Source: JACKCB01 sp964452775
GTDB taxonomy: Bacteria > Chloroflexota > Anaerolineae > Promineifilales > Promineifilaceae
Assembly (NCBI GenBank): GCA_964452775.1
Contig: CAYVQP010000002.1
Span: 1 to 64,000 of the forward strand
Direction of reading: 5' to 3'
Length of the DNA stretch: 64,000 nt
In this document: positions 25,516 through 34,685 of the stretch, piece after piece
Position numbering within the stretch: position 1 is the first letter of the stretch
Layout: every line of letters starts with the position of its first letter
Position numbers and translations under genes: made by a program
The notes under the pieces: generated by a model
What the model saw: only the letters and a program-made list of their open reading frames with translations
Told to the model about the DNA's origin: nothing
Databases searched by the model: none

Positions 25516-26694
25516 ATGACACGTGAAGCAGTGATTGTGGCCGGCAAGCGCACGGCCGTTGGAAAATCAAAACGGGGCGTGACCCGCAACGCCCGCTCGG
25601 ACGACATGGCGGCGCTGGTGATCCGGACGCTGCTGGCGGAGACACAACTCGATCCGGCGCTCGTGGATGACGTGATTATCGGGTGCGCGATGCCGGAAGG
25701 GGCGCAGGGGCTGAACTTCGGGCGCACTATTGCCCTGTTGGCCGGGCTATCGGCAGACACCCCCGGCATGACGGTCAATCGTTTCTGCTCCAGCGGCCTG
25801 CAGACCATTGCCCTGGCCGCCGAGCGGATCATCGCCAATGGAGCGGACTGCATCATTGCCGGCGGAGCGGAGACGATGAGCAAGGTACCCATGACCGGCT
25901 ATCGCATCAACCCGAACCCGACGATGGTAGTGGAGATGCCGGAAGTGTACATGGGCATGGGCCTGACCGCCGAGCGGGTATCAGAGGAGTTCGAGGTCTC
26001 CCGGCAGGCGCAAGACGAATTCGCCCTGCGCAGCCACCAACGGGCGGCCAGGGCGCAGGACGCGGGCAAGTTTGCCGCCGAGATCGTGCCCTTCGAGATG
26101 GAGGAGATCACACCCGGCCCGAACGGCCCGATCCGGCAGCAGACCATTCTGGCTGTTGACGAGCACTTGCGCCGGGACACAACGTTGGCGGGACTGGCGA
26201 AACTTCGCCCTGTTTTCAAGGAAGGGGGCACGGTGACAGCCGGCAATTCGTCGCCGCTGAGCGATGGGGCGGCGGCGGTCATCGTGATGGAGCGCGGCCT
26301 GGCAGAGTCGCTGGGGCTGAAGCCTATCTTGAAGTTCGTGGGCTACAACGTGGGCGGCGTGCGACCGGAGATTATGGGCATTGGGCCGGTGGCGGCCGTG
26401 CCGCGCGTGCTGAAGCGCACCGGCATGAGCCTGGGCGACATGGAAGTTATCGAACTGAACGAGGCCTTCGCGGCGCAGGCAGTGGCCGTGATACGTGAGT
26501 TGCAGATGGACGAGGAGAAGGTAAATGTCAACGGCGGCGCAATCGCCCTGGGTCATCCACTAGGCTGCAGCGGCGCCAAGCTGACCGTCCAAATCATGCA
26601 CGAAATGCAGCGCGAGGATCTCTCACTGGGGATGGTAACCATGTGTATCGGCGGCGGCATGGGGGCAGCCGGCATCTTTGAACGTCTGAACTAG
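25516..26694 (+). CDS. fadA: Acetyl-CoA acyltransferase (thiolase)
   Basis: A 392-residue thiolase of the degradative FadA type. The nucleophilic Cys is in VNRFCSSGLQTIALAAERI (about residue 90), the His in NEAFAAQAV and the second Cys in VTMCIGGGMGAAG; GGAIALGHPLGCSGAKL is also standard. It cleaves 3-ketoacyl-CoA with CoA in the last step of beta-oxidation. RBS is GGAAAGGA before ATG 25516. A long terminator follows. Confidence 0.95.
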   Translation: MTREAVIVAGKRTAVGKSKRGVTRNARSDDMAALVIRTLLAETQLDPALVDDVIIGCAMPEGAQGLNFGRTIALLAGLSADTPGMTVNRFCSSGLQTIALAAERIIANGADCIIAGGAETMSKVPMTGYRINPNPTMVVEMPEVYMGMGLTAERVSEEFEVSRQAQDEFALRSHQRAARAQDAGKFAAEIVPFEMEEITPGPNGPIRQQTILAVDEHLRRDTTLAGLAKLRPVFKEGGTVTAGNSSPLSDGAAAVIVMERGLAESLGLKPILKFVGYNVGGVRPEIMGIGPVAAVPRVLKRTGMSLGDMEVIELNEAFAAQAVAVIRELQMDEEKVNVNGGAIALGHPLGCSGAKLTVQIMHEMQREDLSLGMVTMCIGGGMGAAGIFERLN

Positions 26695-26715
26695 ACCCTC
26701 GGCGATAGTCGCATG

Positions 26716-26737
26716 GCAGCCGGTCTATGCCGGCTGC
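26716..26737 (+). repeat. 8-bp hairpin after fadA
   Basis: GCAGCCGG (26716-26723) and CCGGCTGC (26730-26737) form a stem with a 6-nt loop just upstream of the main terminator; no T-run follows. Confidence 0.5.
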
Positions 26738-26745
26738 AATAGTGG

Positions 26746-26786
26746 AAGGGAAGTAGCCGATTGCGGGGCTGCTTCCCTTCTTGTTT
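26746..26786 (+). terminator. Terminator of beta-oxidation cluster
   Basis: AAGGGAAGTAGCC (26746-26758) and GGCTGCTTCCCTT (26767-26779) form a 13-bp stem with one G-T pair and an 8-nt loop, followed by CTTGTTT. Clear end of the fadA transcript. Confidence 0.85.
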
Positions 26787-26914
26787 GCCGGGCGACCGTA
26801 TTCGCCGGCCACTATCTGGTTCTGGACAAGTCGTGAACGTTCGATTATTATCTAATCTGCTGGCCGGACACTGCCTGAACCCGACTTCTTCGGCCGGCCA
26901 ATCATAGGCAATCG

Positions 26915-28687
26915 TTGGATCGCAGCACGCTGAAACAATCCTTTCTGCTCTTGCGCGTCTACTTGCGGCCCCTCTGGCCACGGATGACGCTGATGTTTGT
27001 GCTGCTTTGCATCGGCATCGGCCTACAGCTCCTGCTGCCGCAAATCATTCGCGACTTCATTGACCTGGCTACCGGCGCGATCGACTCCACGCGCTTCGGC
27101 GACCTCGACACGCTGCCGGAGGTGGCCATCTTCTTCATCATTGTGGCTATTGCGGCTCAGGCAATCCGGGCGATTGCGACCTATGTGACGCAGGATGTGC
27201 GTTGGCGGGCCACCAACGAGCTGCGAGCAGACCTTGCCCGGCACAGCATGGGATTGGACATGGGCTTCCACAATGCCCGCACCGCCGGCGAAATGATCTC
27301 CCGCGTTGATGAAGACGTCAATTTGCTATCCAACTTCTTCTCCGACTTTGTTATCCAGGTGTTGGGCAATGTGTTACTGATTGCCGGCATTATTCTCGTC
27401 CTCTTTCGCGAGGAGTGGTTGATTGGGGTCAGCTTCCTAGTCTTTGTTCTGATCACGGGTTGGATACTGAGTTATGTCGTCGGGCTGGGTGTGCCGCACT
27501 GGAAGGCGTTCTTTGCCATGGCGGCCAGGCTGTTTGGCTTCATCGAGGAGCGCCTGACAGGTATTGAGGATATTCGGGCCAACGGGGCGGCCGCCTACAC
27601 CATGCTGGGGTTGCATCGCACCCTGCGCGAGCAGTACGTGGTCGAGCAAAAGGGGTACGCCTACGGCATGTTGATGTTCAGCACGACGCAGGGGCTCTTT
27701 CGTATCGGAACCGCGCTCGGCCTGGCCCTGGGTGGCTATCTCTTTCAGCTCGACCTGATCACCATTGGCGCGGTCTACGTGATCGTCAGCTACAGCGCCA
27801 TGCTGCAGGAACCAATGCGGATATTGACCGAGCAGCTACAGGACATGCAAAGGGCTGTGGCTGGAGCCAAGCGCGTCCAGGACCTCTACTTTGTGCAGAG
27901 TAGCATCAAGGATAGCGCGCCGCCGGATAGCCGGTTGCCGTCCGGCCCGCTCTCAGTCACATTTGACCACGTGGACTTCCAGTATGCGCCCGATAAGCCC
28001 ATCCTGCGGGATGTGTCCCTACATCTACCGCCCGGCGAGGTGTTGGGCTTGTTAGGACGCACCGGCAGCGGCAAGACAACGATGACCCGGCTGGTCTTTC
28101 GCCTGTATGAGGTCATGTCCGGCAGTGTGCGGGTAGGGGAGATGCCGGTTGATGCCGTCCCGCTGGCTAACCTGCGCCGGCGAGTAGGCCTGGTCACTCA
28201 GGAGGTGCAGCTCTTTAATGCCAGCATTCGTGACAATCTGACCTTTTTTGACGACTCAATCCCGGACGAGCGGATCATGGCAGCGTTCCGCCGGCTGGAG
28301 TTAATGAGTTGGTACGAGTCGCTGCCCAATGGGCTGGATACGGTACTGGAATCAGGCGGGCGCGGCCTATCCGCCGGGGAAGCGCAGCTTCTGGCCTTTA
28401 CCCGCGTCTTTTTGCAGGATCCCGGCCTGGTCATTCTCGATGAGGCCTCCTCCCGCCTGGACCCGGCCACCGAGGCGCTGATTGAGCGCGCTGTTGACCA
28501 CCTATTGGAGAATCGCTCGGCAATCATCGTGGCCCACCGGCTGACGACCGTGCAGCGCGCGGGAGACATTTTGATCCTGCAGGATGGTAGGGTTAAGGAA
28601 TATGGCGACCGCCTGCAACTGATCAGCAATCCTGAATCCCACTTCGCGCAGCTATTGCGTACCGGCCTGGAAGAGGTGCTGGTATGA
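26915..28687 (+). CDS. ABC exporter subunit A (membrane + ATPase)
   Basis: A 590-residue half-transporter: six-helix type IV exporter domain (residues 15-310), nucleotide-binding domain (345-580). Walker A is LLGRTGSGKTT, the signature is degenerate (LSAGEAQLLAF), Walker B with catalytic Glu is LVILDEASSRLD and the switch His is in VAHRLTT. It pairs with the next gene, overlapping by ATGA. A canonical Walker B with a weak signature here, and the reverse in the partner, gives one active and one degenerate site. Substrate unknown. TTG start. Confidence 0.9.
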   Translation: MDRSTLKQSFLLLRVYLRPLWPRMTLMFVLLCIGIGLQLLLPQIIRDFIDLATGAIDSTRFGDLDTLPEVAIFFIIVAIAAQAIRAIATYVTQDVRWRATNELRADLARHSMGLDMGFHNARTAGEMISRVDEDVNLLSNFFSDFVIQVLGNVLLIAGIILVLFREEWLIGVSFLVFVLITGWILSYVVGLGVPHWKAFFAMAARLFGFIEERLTGIEDIRANGAAAYTMLGLHRTLREQYVVEQKGYAYGMLMFSTTQGLFRIGTALGLALGGYLFQLDLITIGAVYVIVSYSAMLQEPMRILTEQLQDMQRAVAGAKRVQDLYFVQSSIKDSAPPDSRLPSGPLSVTFDHVDFQYAPDKPILRDVSLHLPPGEVLGLLGRTGSGKTTMTRLVFRLYEVMSGSVRVGEMPVDAVPLANLRRRVGLVTQEVQLFNASIRDNLTFFDDSIPDERIMAAFRRLELMSWYESLPNGLDTVLESGGRGLSAGEAQLLAFTRVFLQDPGLVILDEASSRLDPATEALIERAVDHLLENRSAIIVAHRLTTVQRAGDILILQDGRVKEYGDRLQLISNPESHFAQLLRTGLEEVLV

Positions 28688-30582
28688 GCTTCGACGGCGA
28701 GGGTGGGCGACGCTTCTCGGCGGTCGACTATGAGCCGCCGCAGATCAGCACCTGGAAAGCCACCTGGCTGCTGATTCGCTTCAATCCGGGCATGTTCGCC
28801 CTGGATGTGATCAACTTCATTATCATTGGACTGATCCCAATCGCCCTGGGCGTGCTGGTCGCAGCCGTCTTTGACTTGCTCACCGGCGAGGCGACCTTCC
28901 AGTTCACGTTCTGGCAGCTAATCGGTGCGCTGTTAGTCGTGGGCATCGTAGGCACGGTATTGGAGTATGGGGCATACATTTTTGATTTCTATGTCTCCTT
29001 TTCATACACCGTGCTCATGCGCAAGAATCTGATGTCCCGCGTGCTGGAGCTTCCCGGCGCGAATGCGCTGCTCAGCGCACCCGGCGAAATGCTCAGTCGC
29101 TTCTCCGGCGACGCCCGCAATGTACGCGAGTTGGGTATCCAGGCGGTACAGACTGTGCGGCACATTGTAGTCGTCGCCGTGGGCATAACCATCATGGCCC
29201 GCATTGACCCGCAAATTACGTTGATCATGTTCCTGCCGTTGGCCGTCTCGGTAGCGTTGGTGAACATCTTGCGGCGGCAGATCGGCCGCTATCGTGCTGC
29301 TGCCAGGGGAGCTGAAGGCGAGGTGACCGGCTTTGTGGGTGAGCTTTTCGGCGCGATCCAGGCGGTGCAGGTCGCCGGGGCGGAAGTGCATGTCGACCGT
29401 CGCTTCCGGCAAATCAACGAACAGCGGCGCACCGTTGCCTTGCGGGACAGCCTCTTCACCGAGTTTATGGATGTGGTCATGAACAACACGAACAGCATCA
29501 GCATCGGCATTATCCTGCTGCTGTCCGGCCAGTCCATGGCCAACGGCAGTTTTACGGTGGGCGACTTCGCGCTGTTTGTGGCCCTGCTGCTGCCCGTATC
29601 GGAATCTTTAACCTATTTCGGCCGGCTGTTGGCCCTGCACCGGCAAGCGGCCGTCTCACTGAAACGGATGATTGATGTGCAGCAGGGTGGGCAGCCGGAG
29701 CGACTGTTACGCCGCGGCCCCATCTATCTGCGGCGGAACAGCGGTTGGCCGGAGGTGCCGTTCGTGCGCAAGGGCGCCGAGCATCGCCTGGAACAGCTCG
29801 AAGCGCGCGACCTGAGCTACCGCTACTCGGACACCGGGCGAGGGATCGAGGGCGTCAATCTGCGCATAGAGCGCGGCGCGTTTACGGTGATCACCGGACG
29901 AATTGGTTCGGGCAAGACCACGCTTTTGCGCGCATTGTTGGGCCTGCTGCCGGCTTCGGGCGAGTTGCTCTGGAATGGCGAGCCGGTGACGAACCCGGGC
30001 GACTTCTTCACGCCGCCCAGAAGCGCCTACACGCCGCAGACGCCGCGCCTGTTCAGCGAATCCCTGCGCGACAACATTCTGCTGGGCATCCCGGCCGAGG
30101 AGGTGGATCTGCCGGCTGCCATACATTCCGCGGTGATGGAGAAGGATGTCGAGGAGCTGGAGGCCGGGTTAGATACCATGGTTGGCACCCGTGGCGTGCG
30201 CCTGTCCGGCGGCCAAATGCAGCGGGCGTCGGCGGCGCGCATGTTCGTGCGCCGGCCCGAGCTATATGTCTTTGATGATCTCTCCAGCGCGCTGGATGTG
30301 AACACCGAGCAGGAGTTATGGGATCGGCTGTTCTCGCCTACTGCGGGTGATGAGCGCCCAACCGGACTGGTTGTGTCACATCGCCGGCCCGCGCTACGTA
30401 ACGCGGACCAGATCATCGTGTTGAAAGATGGCCGGGTGGAGGACCAGGGAACGCTGGATGAATTGCTGCTCCGCTGCGACGAGATGCGCCGGCTGTGGCG
30501 CGGCGACCTGGGGGAAGATGAGCACCCGGACGGTCAGGCGTTCGGCGGCAATGGGCAGGGGCCGAAGGCTATACCAGCTTAG
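28684..30582 (+). CDS. ABC exporter subunit B (membrane + ATPase)
   Basis: A 632-residue half-transporter partner of the preceding gene. Membrane helices span about 25-330; the ATPase domain shows Walker A VITGRIGSGKTTLL, canonical signature LSGGQMQRASAARMF and Walker B LYVFDDLSSALD, in which Asp replaces the catalytic Glu, so its own Walker site is the degenerate one. VSHRRPALR holds the switch His. The C-terminal 40 residues are an acidic, Gly-rich tail. Confidence 0.9.
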   Translation: MSFDGEGGRRFSAVDYEPPQISTWKATWLLIRFNPGMFALDVINFIIIGLIPIALGVLVAAVFDLLTGEATFQFTFWQLIGALLVVGIVGTVLEYGAYIFDFYVSFSYTVLMRKNLMSRVLELPGANALLSAPGEMLSRFSGDARNVRELGIQAVQTVRHIVVVAVGITIMARIDPQITLIMFLPLAVSVALVNILRRQIGRYRAAARGAEGEVTGFVGELFGAIQAVQVAGAEVHVDRRFRQINEQRRTVALRDSLFTEFMDVVMNNTNSISIGIILLLSGQSMANGSFTVGDFALFVALLLPVSESLTYFGRLLALHRQAAVSLKRMIDVQQGGQPERLLRRGPIYLRRNSGWPEVPFVRKGAEHRLEQLEARDLSYRYSDTGRGIEGVNLRIERGAFTVITGRIGSGKTTLLRALLGLLPASGELLWNGEPVTNPGDFFTPPRSAYTPQTPRLFSESLRDNILLGIPAEEVDLPAAIHSAVMEKDVEELEAGLDTMVGTRGVRLSGGQMQRASAARMFVRRPELYVFDDLSSALDVNTEQELWDRLFSPTAGDERPTGLVVSHRRPALRNADQIIVLKDGRVEDQGTLDELLLRCDEMRRLWRGDLGEDEHPDGQAFGGNGQGPKAIPA

Positions 30583-30591
30583 TCGAAAGAA

Positions 30592-30622
30592 AACCGGGCC
30601 GCATTGACAGGCCTAGCCGGTT
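30592..30622 (-). terminator. Terminator between convergent genes
   Basis: AACCGG (30592-30597) pairs with CCGGTT (30617-30622), with an inner GCC/GGC stem. On the minus strand it is followed by TTTCTTTC, fitting termination of the kinase gene; on the plus strand it can close the ABC operon less well. Confidence 0.55.
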
Positions 30623-32610
30623 GGCAGTACCTGGCGCTGTGGAATCGCTGCTTCCAGCGCGCTGACAAGCGCCGAAGCAGTCGAGAAGCGATCAGCCGGC
30701 TTCTTGGCCAGCGCCCTGTTCAGTGGGGCGACGATGCCGGCCGGCAAGTCGGGCGCGAACTCTCGCGGGTCCGGCGGCGGCTGATTGAGATGAGCGATGA
30801 TCACCGCGCCGACGTTACGCGATTGAAATGGGGGCCGGCCGGTCAACATCTCGAAAATCATAACCCCGAGCGCGTAGATATCCAGCCGTTCGTCGGTATC
30901 CGGCGAGGCTTGAATCTGCTCGGGAGCCATGTAAGTGAGCGTGCCGACTACGCCTCCACTCTGGGTAAGCGAGGTTTGCCCACCCACTTCCTTGACGATG
31001 CCGAAGTCGGACAGCACGGGCCGGAAAGCATTGTCGGCCGGCGAGTTTGTTCTCTCAAGCAGGATATTGCTTGGCTTGATATCGCGATGGATCAAGCCCT
31101 GCGCGTGCGCATAATCCAGCGCGGAAGCTATTGGTCGGATAAGCCCTAACGTTTCTGCCAATGACAGGGGTCCGTCAGTGGCCAAATGGCTGTGCAGCGA
31201 AGGGCCGGCGATGTACTCCAGCACCATGAAGTAGTAGCCGCCCTGCTCTCCATAATCGAAAACCTGGATGATGTTGGGATGCTTCAGGGCGGCGATCACT
31301 CGCGCTTCCCGCCGGAAGCGTTCCCGGAACTCCGTCTCCGATACAAGATGCTCCGGCAGCACCTTGACCGCCACAACTCGTCCCAACGTCGGGTGTTGAG
31401 CGCGATAAACCTGCGAACTGGCCCCACGCCCGATGAGCACCATCTCGCCGAAGGCCTCTAATGGTCTGGCCGGATCAGACGTGGGCTGCGCCGGCTTGCG
31501 TTCCTTCTCGCGATAGTCAATCTTGATCCCATAGATGCGCCGGTCCACCCACCGCTGTACTTGCCGGCGCACCGGCTGAAAGAGGCCGCCAAAGAGCAAG
31601 GCGGTGATCGCTATCGCCACGACCGACTGTTGGCCGCCGGTGAGCGCGCTGAACACATTGGCGACGATCAGTAGGGTGCTGATGAAGAGGAGCGCCAACA
31701 TGATGGTCAGGGCGCCGTACACAATGCTGCGGTTGATGACGAAATCAACGTCCCACAGCCGGTAGCGCAGAATTGAAAATGAGATAGTCAGGGGGACGAG
31801 TAGGAAGGCCAGCTTCTGGGCCGGCAGTAACAGCAACGTCAACGCACTGTTGGCTACTCCGCCGCCGCCGGACACAGCCAGGAACTGGAAAAGATAGACC
31901 GAGAGCGATGCCCCGACGCTGATGCTTAAACCCAGTATTACCCACTTCGTCTGCTGCTGCTGGCTGGGGCTGGAGACGCGAAAGTAGCGATACACCTGGG
32001 CCAGCACAATGGTGCCCAGCCAGGCGATGCGCCAAAGCAAGGTCAACAGCGGCGGCCATTGGTCGGGACCGATTGCCGGGATGAAGAAAGTCGTCGTTAT
32101 CCAAACTGCCAGGAACAGGGCCAGCCAGCGCGTCCAGCGGGGGACGAAGTGGCCGTCGGGAAAGATGTATGCGCCGGTCAACGCCAGTCCCTCGCCAACC
32201 GATGACAGGGCGCGCAACAGATCAGTCCAGGCCGGCTGCACGGTCACCAACGCGTTAACCGAGTAAGCCAGGGTCGTGCCGTAGGTGATGATCATCAGCG
32301 CCAGCAGCCAGGCGACCAGAAGAGCTGAGCGCTGCCAGAACAACGCGCCGCTGATGCCGGCAATGCCCAGGATGAGTAACAAGTCAATGGCCATCAAGTA
32401 GGCCACAAAAAGTCCGGCCGGATATGAAGAACCAGACGCGGCGACAAGGGCGGCCGCACTGCGCGCGCCGACCGGCAGACTAATAACCAGAAAGACGAGA
32501 CAGACCAGGTAAATCGCCGCCCAAACCAGCCGACCGATGACCAGCCAGGGTCCACTCAACCGCGCCTGAACGGTTGAGTCGGTGTATGCGAACTCTGGTG
32601 TAGCTGTCAT
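30613..32610 (-). CDS. Membrane Ser/Thr protein kinase with N-terminal sensor helices
   Basis: A 665-residue protein. The first 340 residues hold about nine or ten membrane helices ending in RYRLWDVDFVINRSIVYGALT, a module usually found in front of histidine kinases. The Hanks-type kinase is C-terminal (about 385-650): Gly loop IGRGASSQVY, catalytic Lys in VAVKVL, HRDIKPSNILL, SDFGIVKE and GTLTYMAPEQ are all intact. Bacterial PknB-type kinases normally have the kinase first and a single helix after it, so this order is unusual. Substrates unknown; convergent with the ABC exporter. Confidence 0.88.
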   Translation of the reverse strand: MTATPEFAYTDSTVQARLSGPWLVIGRLVWAAIYLVCLVFLVISLPVGARSAAALVAASGSSYPAGLFVAYLMAIDLLLILGIAGISGALFWQRSALLVAWLLALMIITYGTTLAYSVNALVTVQPAWTDLLRALSSVGEGLALTGAYIFPDGHFVPRWTRWLALFLAVWITTTFFIPAIGPDQWPPLLTLLWRIAWLGTIVLAQVYRYFRVSSPSQQQQTKWVILGLSISVGASLSVYLFQFLAVSGGGGVANSALTLLLLPAQKLAFLLVPLTISFSILRYRLWDVDFVINRSIVYGALTIMLALLFISTLLIVANVFSALTGGQQSVVAIAITALLFGGLFQPVRRQVQRWVDRRIYGIKIDYREKERKPAQPTSDPARPLEAFGEMVLIGRGASSQVYRAQHPTLGRVVAVKVLPEHLVSETEFRERFRREARVIAALKHPNIIQVFDYGEQGGYYFMVLEYIAGPSLHSHLATDGPLSLAETLGLIRPIASALDYAHAQGLIHRDIKPSNILLERTNSPADNAFRPVLSDFGIVKEVGGQTSLTQSGGVVGTLTYMAPEQIQASPDTDERLDIYALGVMIFEMLTGRPPFQSRNVGAVIIAHLNQPPPDPREFAPDLPAGIVAPLNRALAKKPADRFSTASALVSALEAAIPQRQVLPTG

Positions 32611-32671
32611 GGGTGGTCTGACTCAGCGCCGGCGATGTACGGTTGGGGCGCCAAAGGGTAGCCGGCGTGTG

Positions 32672-33697
32672 TCAGCCCCGGAGGAGGTTGCTGATGAAAA
32701 ACCATAGGTTGGCGGGTCTTTCGGCCAGCCGGCGCATGAAGTAAGGATACCAGGCCGTACCATAGGGCACATAGACGCGCACGTTGTAACCCTGGGCGAC
32801 CAACGACTCCTGCAATTCGCGGCGGATTCCATACAACATTTGGAACTCATAGCAGGAATTTGGTATCTCGTTTGCCCGGGCAAAATCAATCGTTGCCTGG
32901 ACCATCTGCGCATCATGGGTGGCAATGGCGGTACGCGCGCCCTGGGTACAGTTTTCCCGACTCAACATCAGTTGAGCCAGGCGCACAAAGTTGGCGTCGG
33001 TATCAGCCTTGACCGGGAAGGCAATGTCCGGCGGCTCCAGATAGGCGCCCTTAACAAGCCGGACCCATGCCCCCTCCATCGCCAGTTGTTGCACATCAGC
33101 CTCGCTACGGTACAGGTAGGCTTGAATGACCACGCCGACATTTTCAAAGCCTTCGATGTCACGCAACTGCCGGTAGATGCGCAATGTCGTCTCCAGCAAT
33201 GGGCTGTCTTCCATGTCAATTCTGACTTTTAGCCCTCGCAGCTTTGCCCGGGCCAGGATCACCCGTAAGTTGGCGACCGCGATCTCCTCGGACAGGTTTA
33301 CCCCCAGCTGGCTGAGTTTGACCGAGACATATGCGTCGAGATTCTCCTGTTCGATACGGTCAAGCAACAACAAGATTTGATCGCGAGCGGCCTCAGACTC
33401 TGCGGGGTCGTGGACGCTCTCGCCCAGGAAATCCACGGCGGTGCTTATGCCCGCGGCGCTGAGCGTCCTGGAAGCGCGGATCGCGTCATCCAGCGTTTCA
33501 CCGGCTACGAAGCGCGAGGCCACCCGCCAGGCCAGAGGAAAGCCGGTCACCATCCGCCGCGCCCAACCCGCGCCGGATAGATAGAGCAGGAGACGCCTCA
33601 GCCACTGTTCACCGTAAAGATAAAGTAGCCCGGCAAACAGTAGCAGACCGAGGATAAACAGTATGGTTTTGCGCGAGTTTTGCTTGCGTGCCGGCAT
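32672..33697 (-). CDS. putA: Proline dehydrogenase
   Basis: A 341-residue monofunctional FAD proline dehydrogenase that oxidises proline to pyrroline-5-carboxylate. A membrane helix (about residues 11-26) precedes the beta-barrel domain; VSVKLSQLG, VRIDMEDS, GVVIQAYLYRS, RLVKGAYLEP, ATHDAQM and YEFQMLYGIR cover FAD- and substrate-binding strands, and VRVYVPYGTAWYPYFMRRLAERPANLWFF closes it. The frame is open to 33748 but ATG 33697 avoids overlap with the next gene. No P5C dehydrogenase lies nearby. The symbol denotes only the PRODH part. Confidence 0.9.
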   Translation of the reverse strand: MPARKQNSRKTILFILGLLLFAGLLYLYGEQWLRRLLLYLSGAGWARRMVTGFPLAWRVASRFVAGETLDDAIRASRTLSAAGISTAVDFLGESVHDPAESEAARDQILLLLDRIEQENLDAYVSVKLSQLGVNLSEEIAVANLRVILARAKLRGLKVRIDMEDSPLLETTLRIYRQLRDIEGFENVGVVIQAYLYRSEADVQQLAMEGAWVRLVKGAYLEPPDIAFPVKADTDANFVRLAQLMLSRENCTQGARTAIATHDAQMVQATIDFARANEIPNSCYEFQMLYGIRRELQESLVAQGYNVRVYVPYGTAWYPYFMRRLAERPANLWFFISNLLRG

Positions 33698-33719
33698 TGG
33701 ATTCACTTTGAATAGCTTG

Positions 33720-34511
33720 CTAACGAACGAGCAACGAGAATCCCCCATCCAGGACTATCGTCTGTCCACAGATCATTCGTGCCCCGTCTGAACAAAGGAA
33801 TTCTACCACTTGCGCCACATCGCTCGGAGAACATAACCGGCCTGCCGGGGTATGCTTGCGCACTTCCGAGATGAGACGACTCTCATTTTCCTGAAAGACG
33901 GGAAAATGGTCGAGTGCATCTGTCTCAACGATACCCGGCGAGACCGCATTCACCCGGATGTTTAGAGGCGCGAGTTCGACGCCCAGGTAGCGCACCAGTG
34001 ATTCAATGGCCGCCTTCGAGGCCCCAACCACCGCGTAATCTGGCAGTACGCGCGATGAACCCAGGCTGGAGACGGCCACAATTGCCCCGCCGCCGCGTGA
34101 CTTCATCAGCTCGGCGGCTCGCTGAGCGCCAAACAGCAGCGAGCGAGCATTGATGTTCATGGTCCACTCCCAACCACGAGGCTTTTGTTCCATTACAGAC
34201 CGATTGTAGCCCGACGCGGCATTGTGGATGTAATAATCAAGCCCACCAAAAGCCTCTGCCGTCTGAGCAAACAGTTGCTCCAACTGCTCCAGATCGCCCA
34301 CATTGGCTTTTACCACGATGGCCCGACGCCCGAGGTCTCGAACTATCTGCGCGGTCTCCTCGGCGGGCGGGCGGTTGCGGAAAAAGTTAACGACTACGTC
34401 TGCGCCGCGGCGGGCGAAATGTACTGCCAGCTCCCGACCTATTCCTCGGCCAGAGCCGGTAACCAGCACAATCTTGTGGGCATTTGCGGACTCAGCCATC
34501 GAGGTTACCAT
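33720..34511 (-). CDS. Short-chain dehydrogenase/reductase
   Basis: A 263-residue SDR with VLVTGSGRGIGRELAVHFA (cofactor motif), NFFRNR suggesting NADP preference, VSSLGSSRVLPDYAVVGASKAAI where the expected Ser and Tyr-x-x-x-Lys become YAVVGASK, i.e. the spacing of FabL/enoyl-reductase-like (YxxxxxxK) SDRs, and VLDGGFSLL. This spacing and the sequence resemble the FabL enoyl-ACP reductase group more than FabG. The start may be Met-5. Divergent from the peptide gene at 34686. Confidence 0.82.
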   Translation of the reverse strand: MVTSMAESANAHKIVLVTGSGRGIGRELAVHFARRGADVVVNFFRNRPPAEETAQIVRDLGRRAIVVKANVGDLEQLEQLFAQTAEAFGGLDYYIHNAASGYNRSVMEQKPRGWEWTMNINARSLLFGAQRAAELMKSRGGGAIVAVSSLGSSRVLPDYAVVGASKAAIESLVRYLGVELAPLNIRVNAVSPGIVETDALDHFPVFQENESRLISEVRKHTPAGRLCSPSDVAQVVEFLCSDGARMICGQTIVLDGGFSLLVR

Positions 34512-34611
34512 TACTGGGCGTCGAAGATCATAGTACTATTGTACCTCCAGCAGTCCGGCGGACAACCTTAGGATATCTTCATAGTTGCTTTCAACAATTA
34601 ACAAGTTGTAT

Positions 34612-34617
34612 TATAAT
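34612..34617 (+). promoter_or_regulatory. -10 box of peptide gene promoter
   Basis: A consensus TATAAT lies in a markedly AT-rich stretch (34590-34620) in otherwise GC-rich DNA, 74 bp before the peptide gene start. The -35 region at 34589-34594 (TTTCAA) is poor, hinting at activator need. CAAC and GTTG arms around 34592-34607 form a weak dyad. Confidence 0.6.
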
Positions 34618-34670
34618 GATGTGATAGGTGCGCAATTGCACATTGAGATCGGCGTCACGAACCGTAAGCA

Positions 34671-34677
34671 GAGGAGG
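34671..34677 (+). promoter_or_regulatory. Strong RBS of peptide gene
   Basis: GAGGAGG, 8 nt before ATG 34686, one of the best Shine-Dalgarno matches in the window. It decides that this short frame is translated. Confidence 0.8.
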
Positions 34678-34685
34678 ATAGTGTA

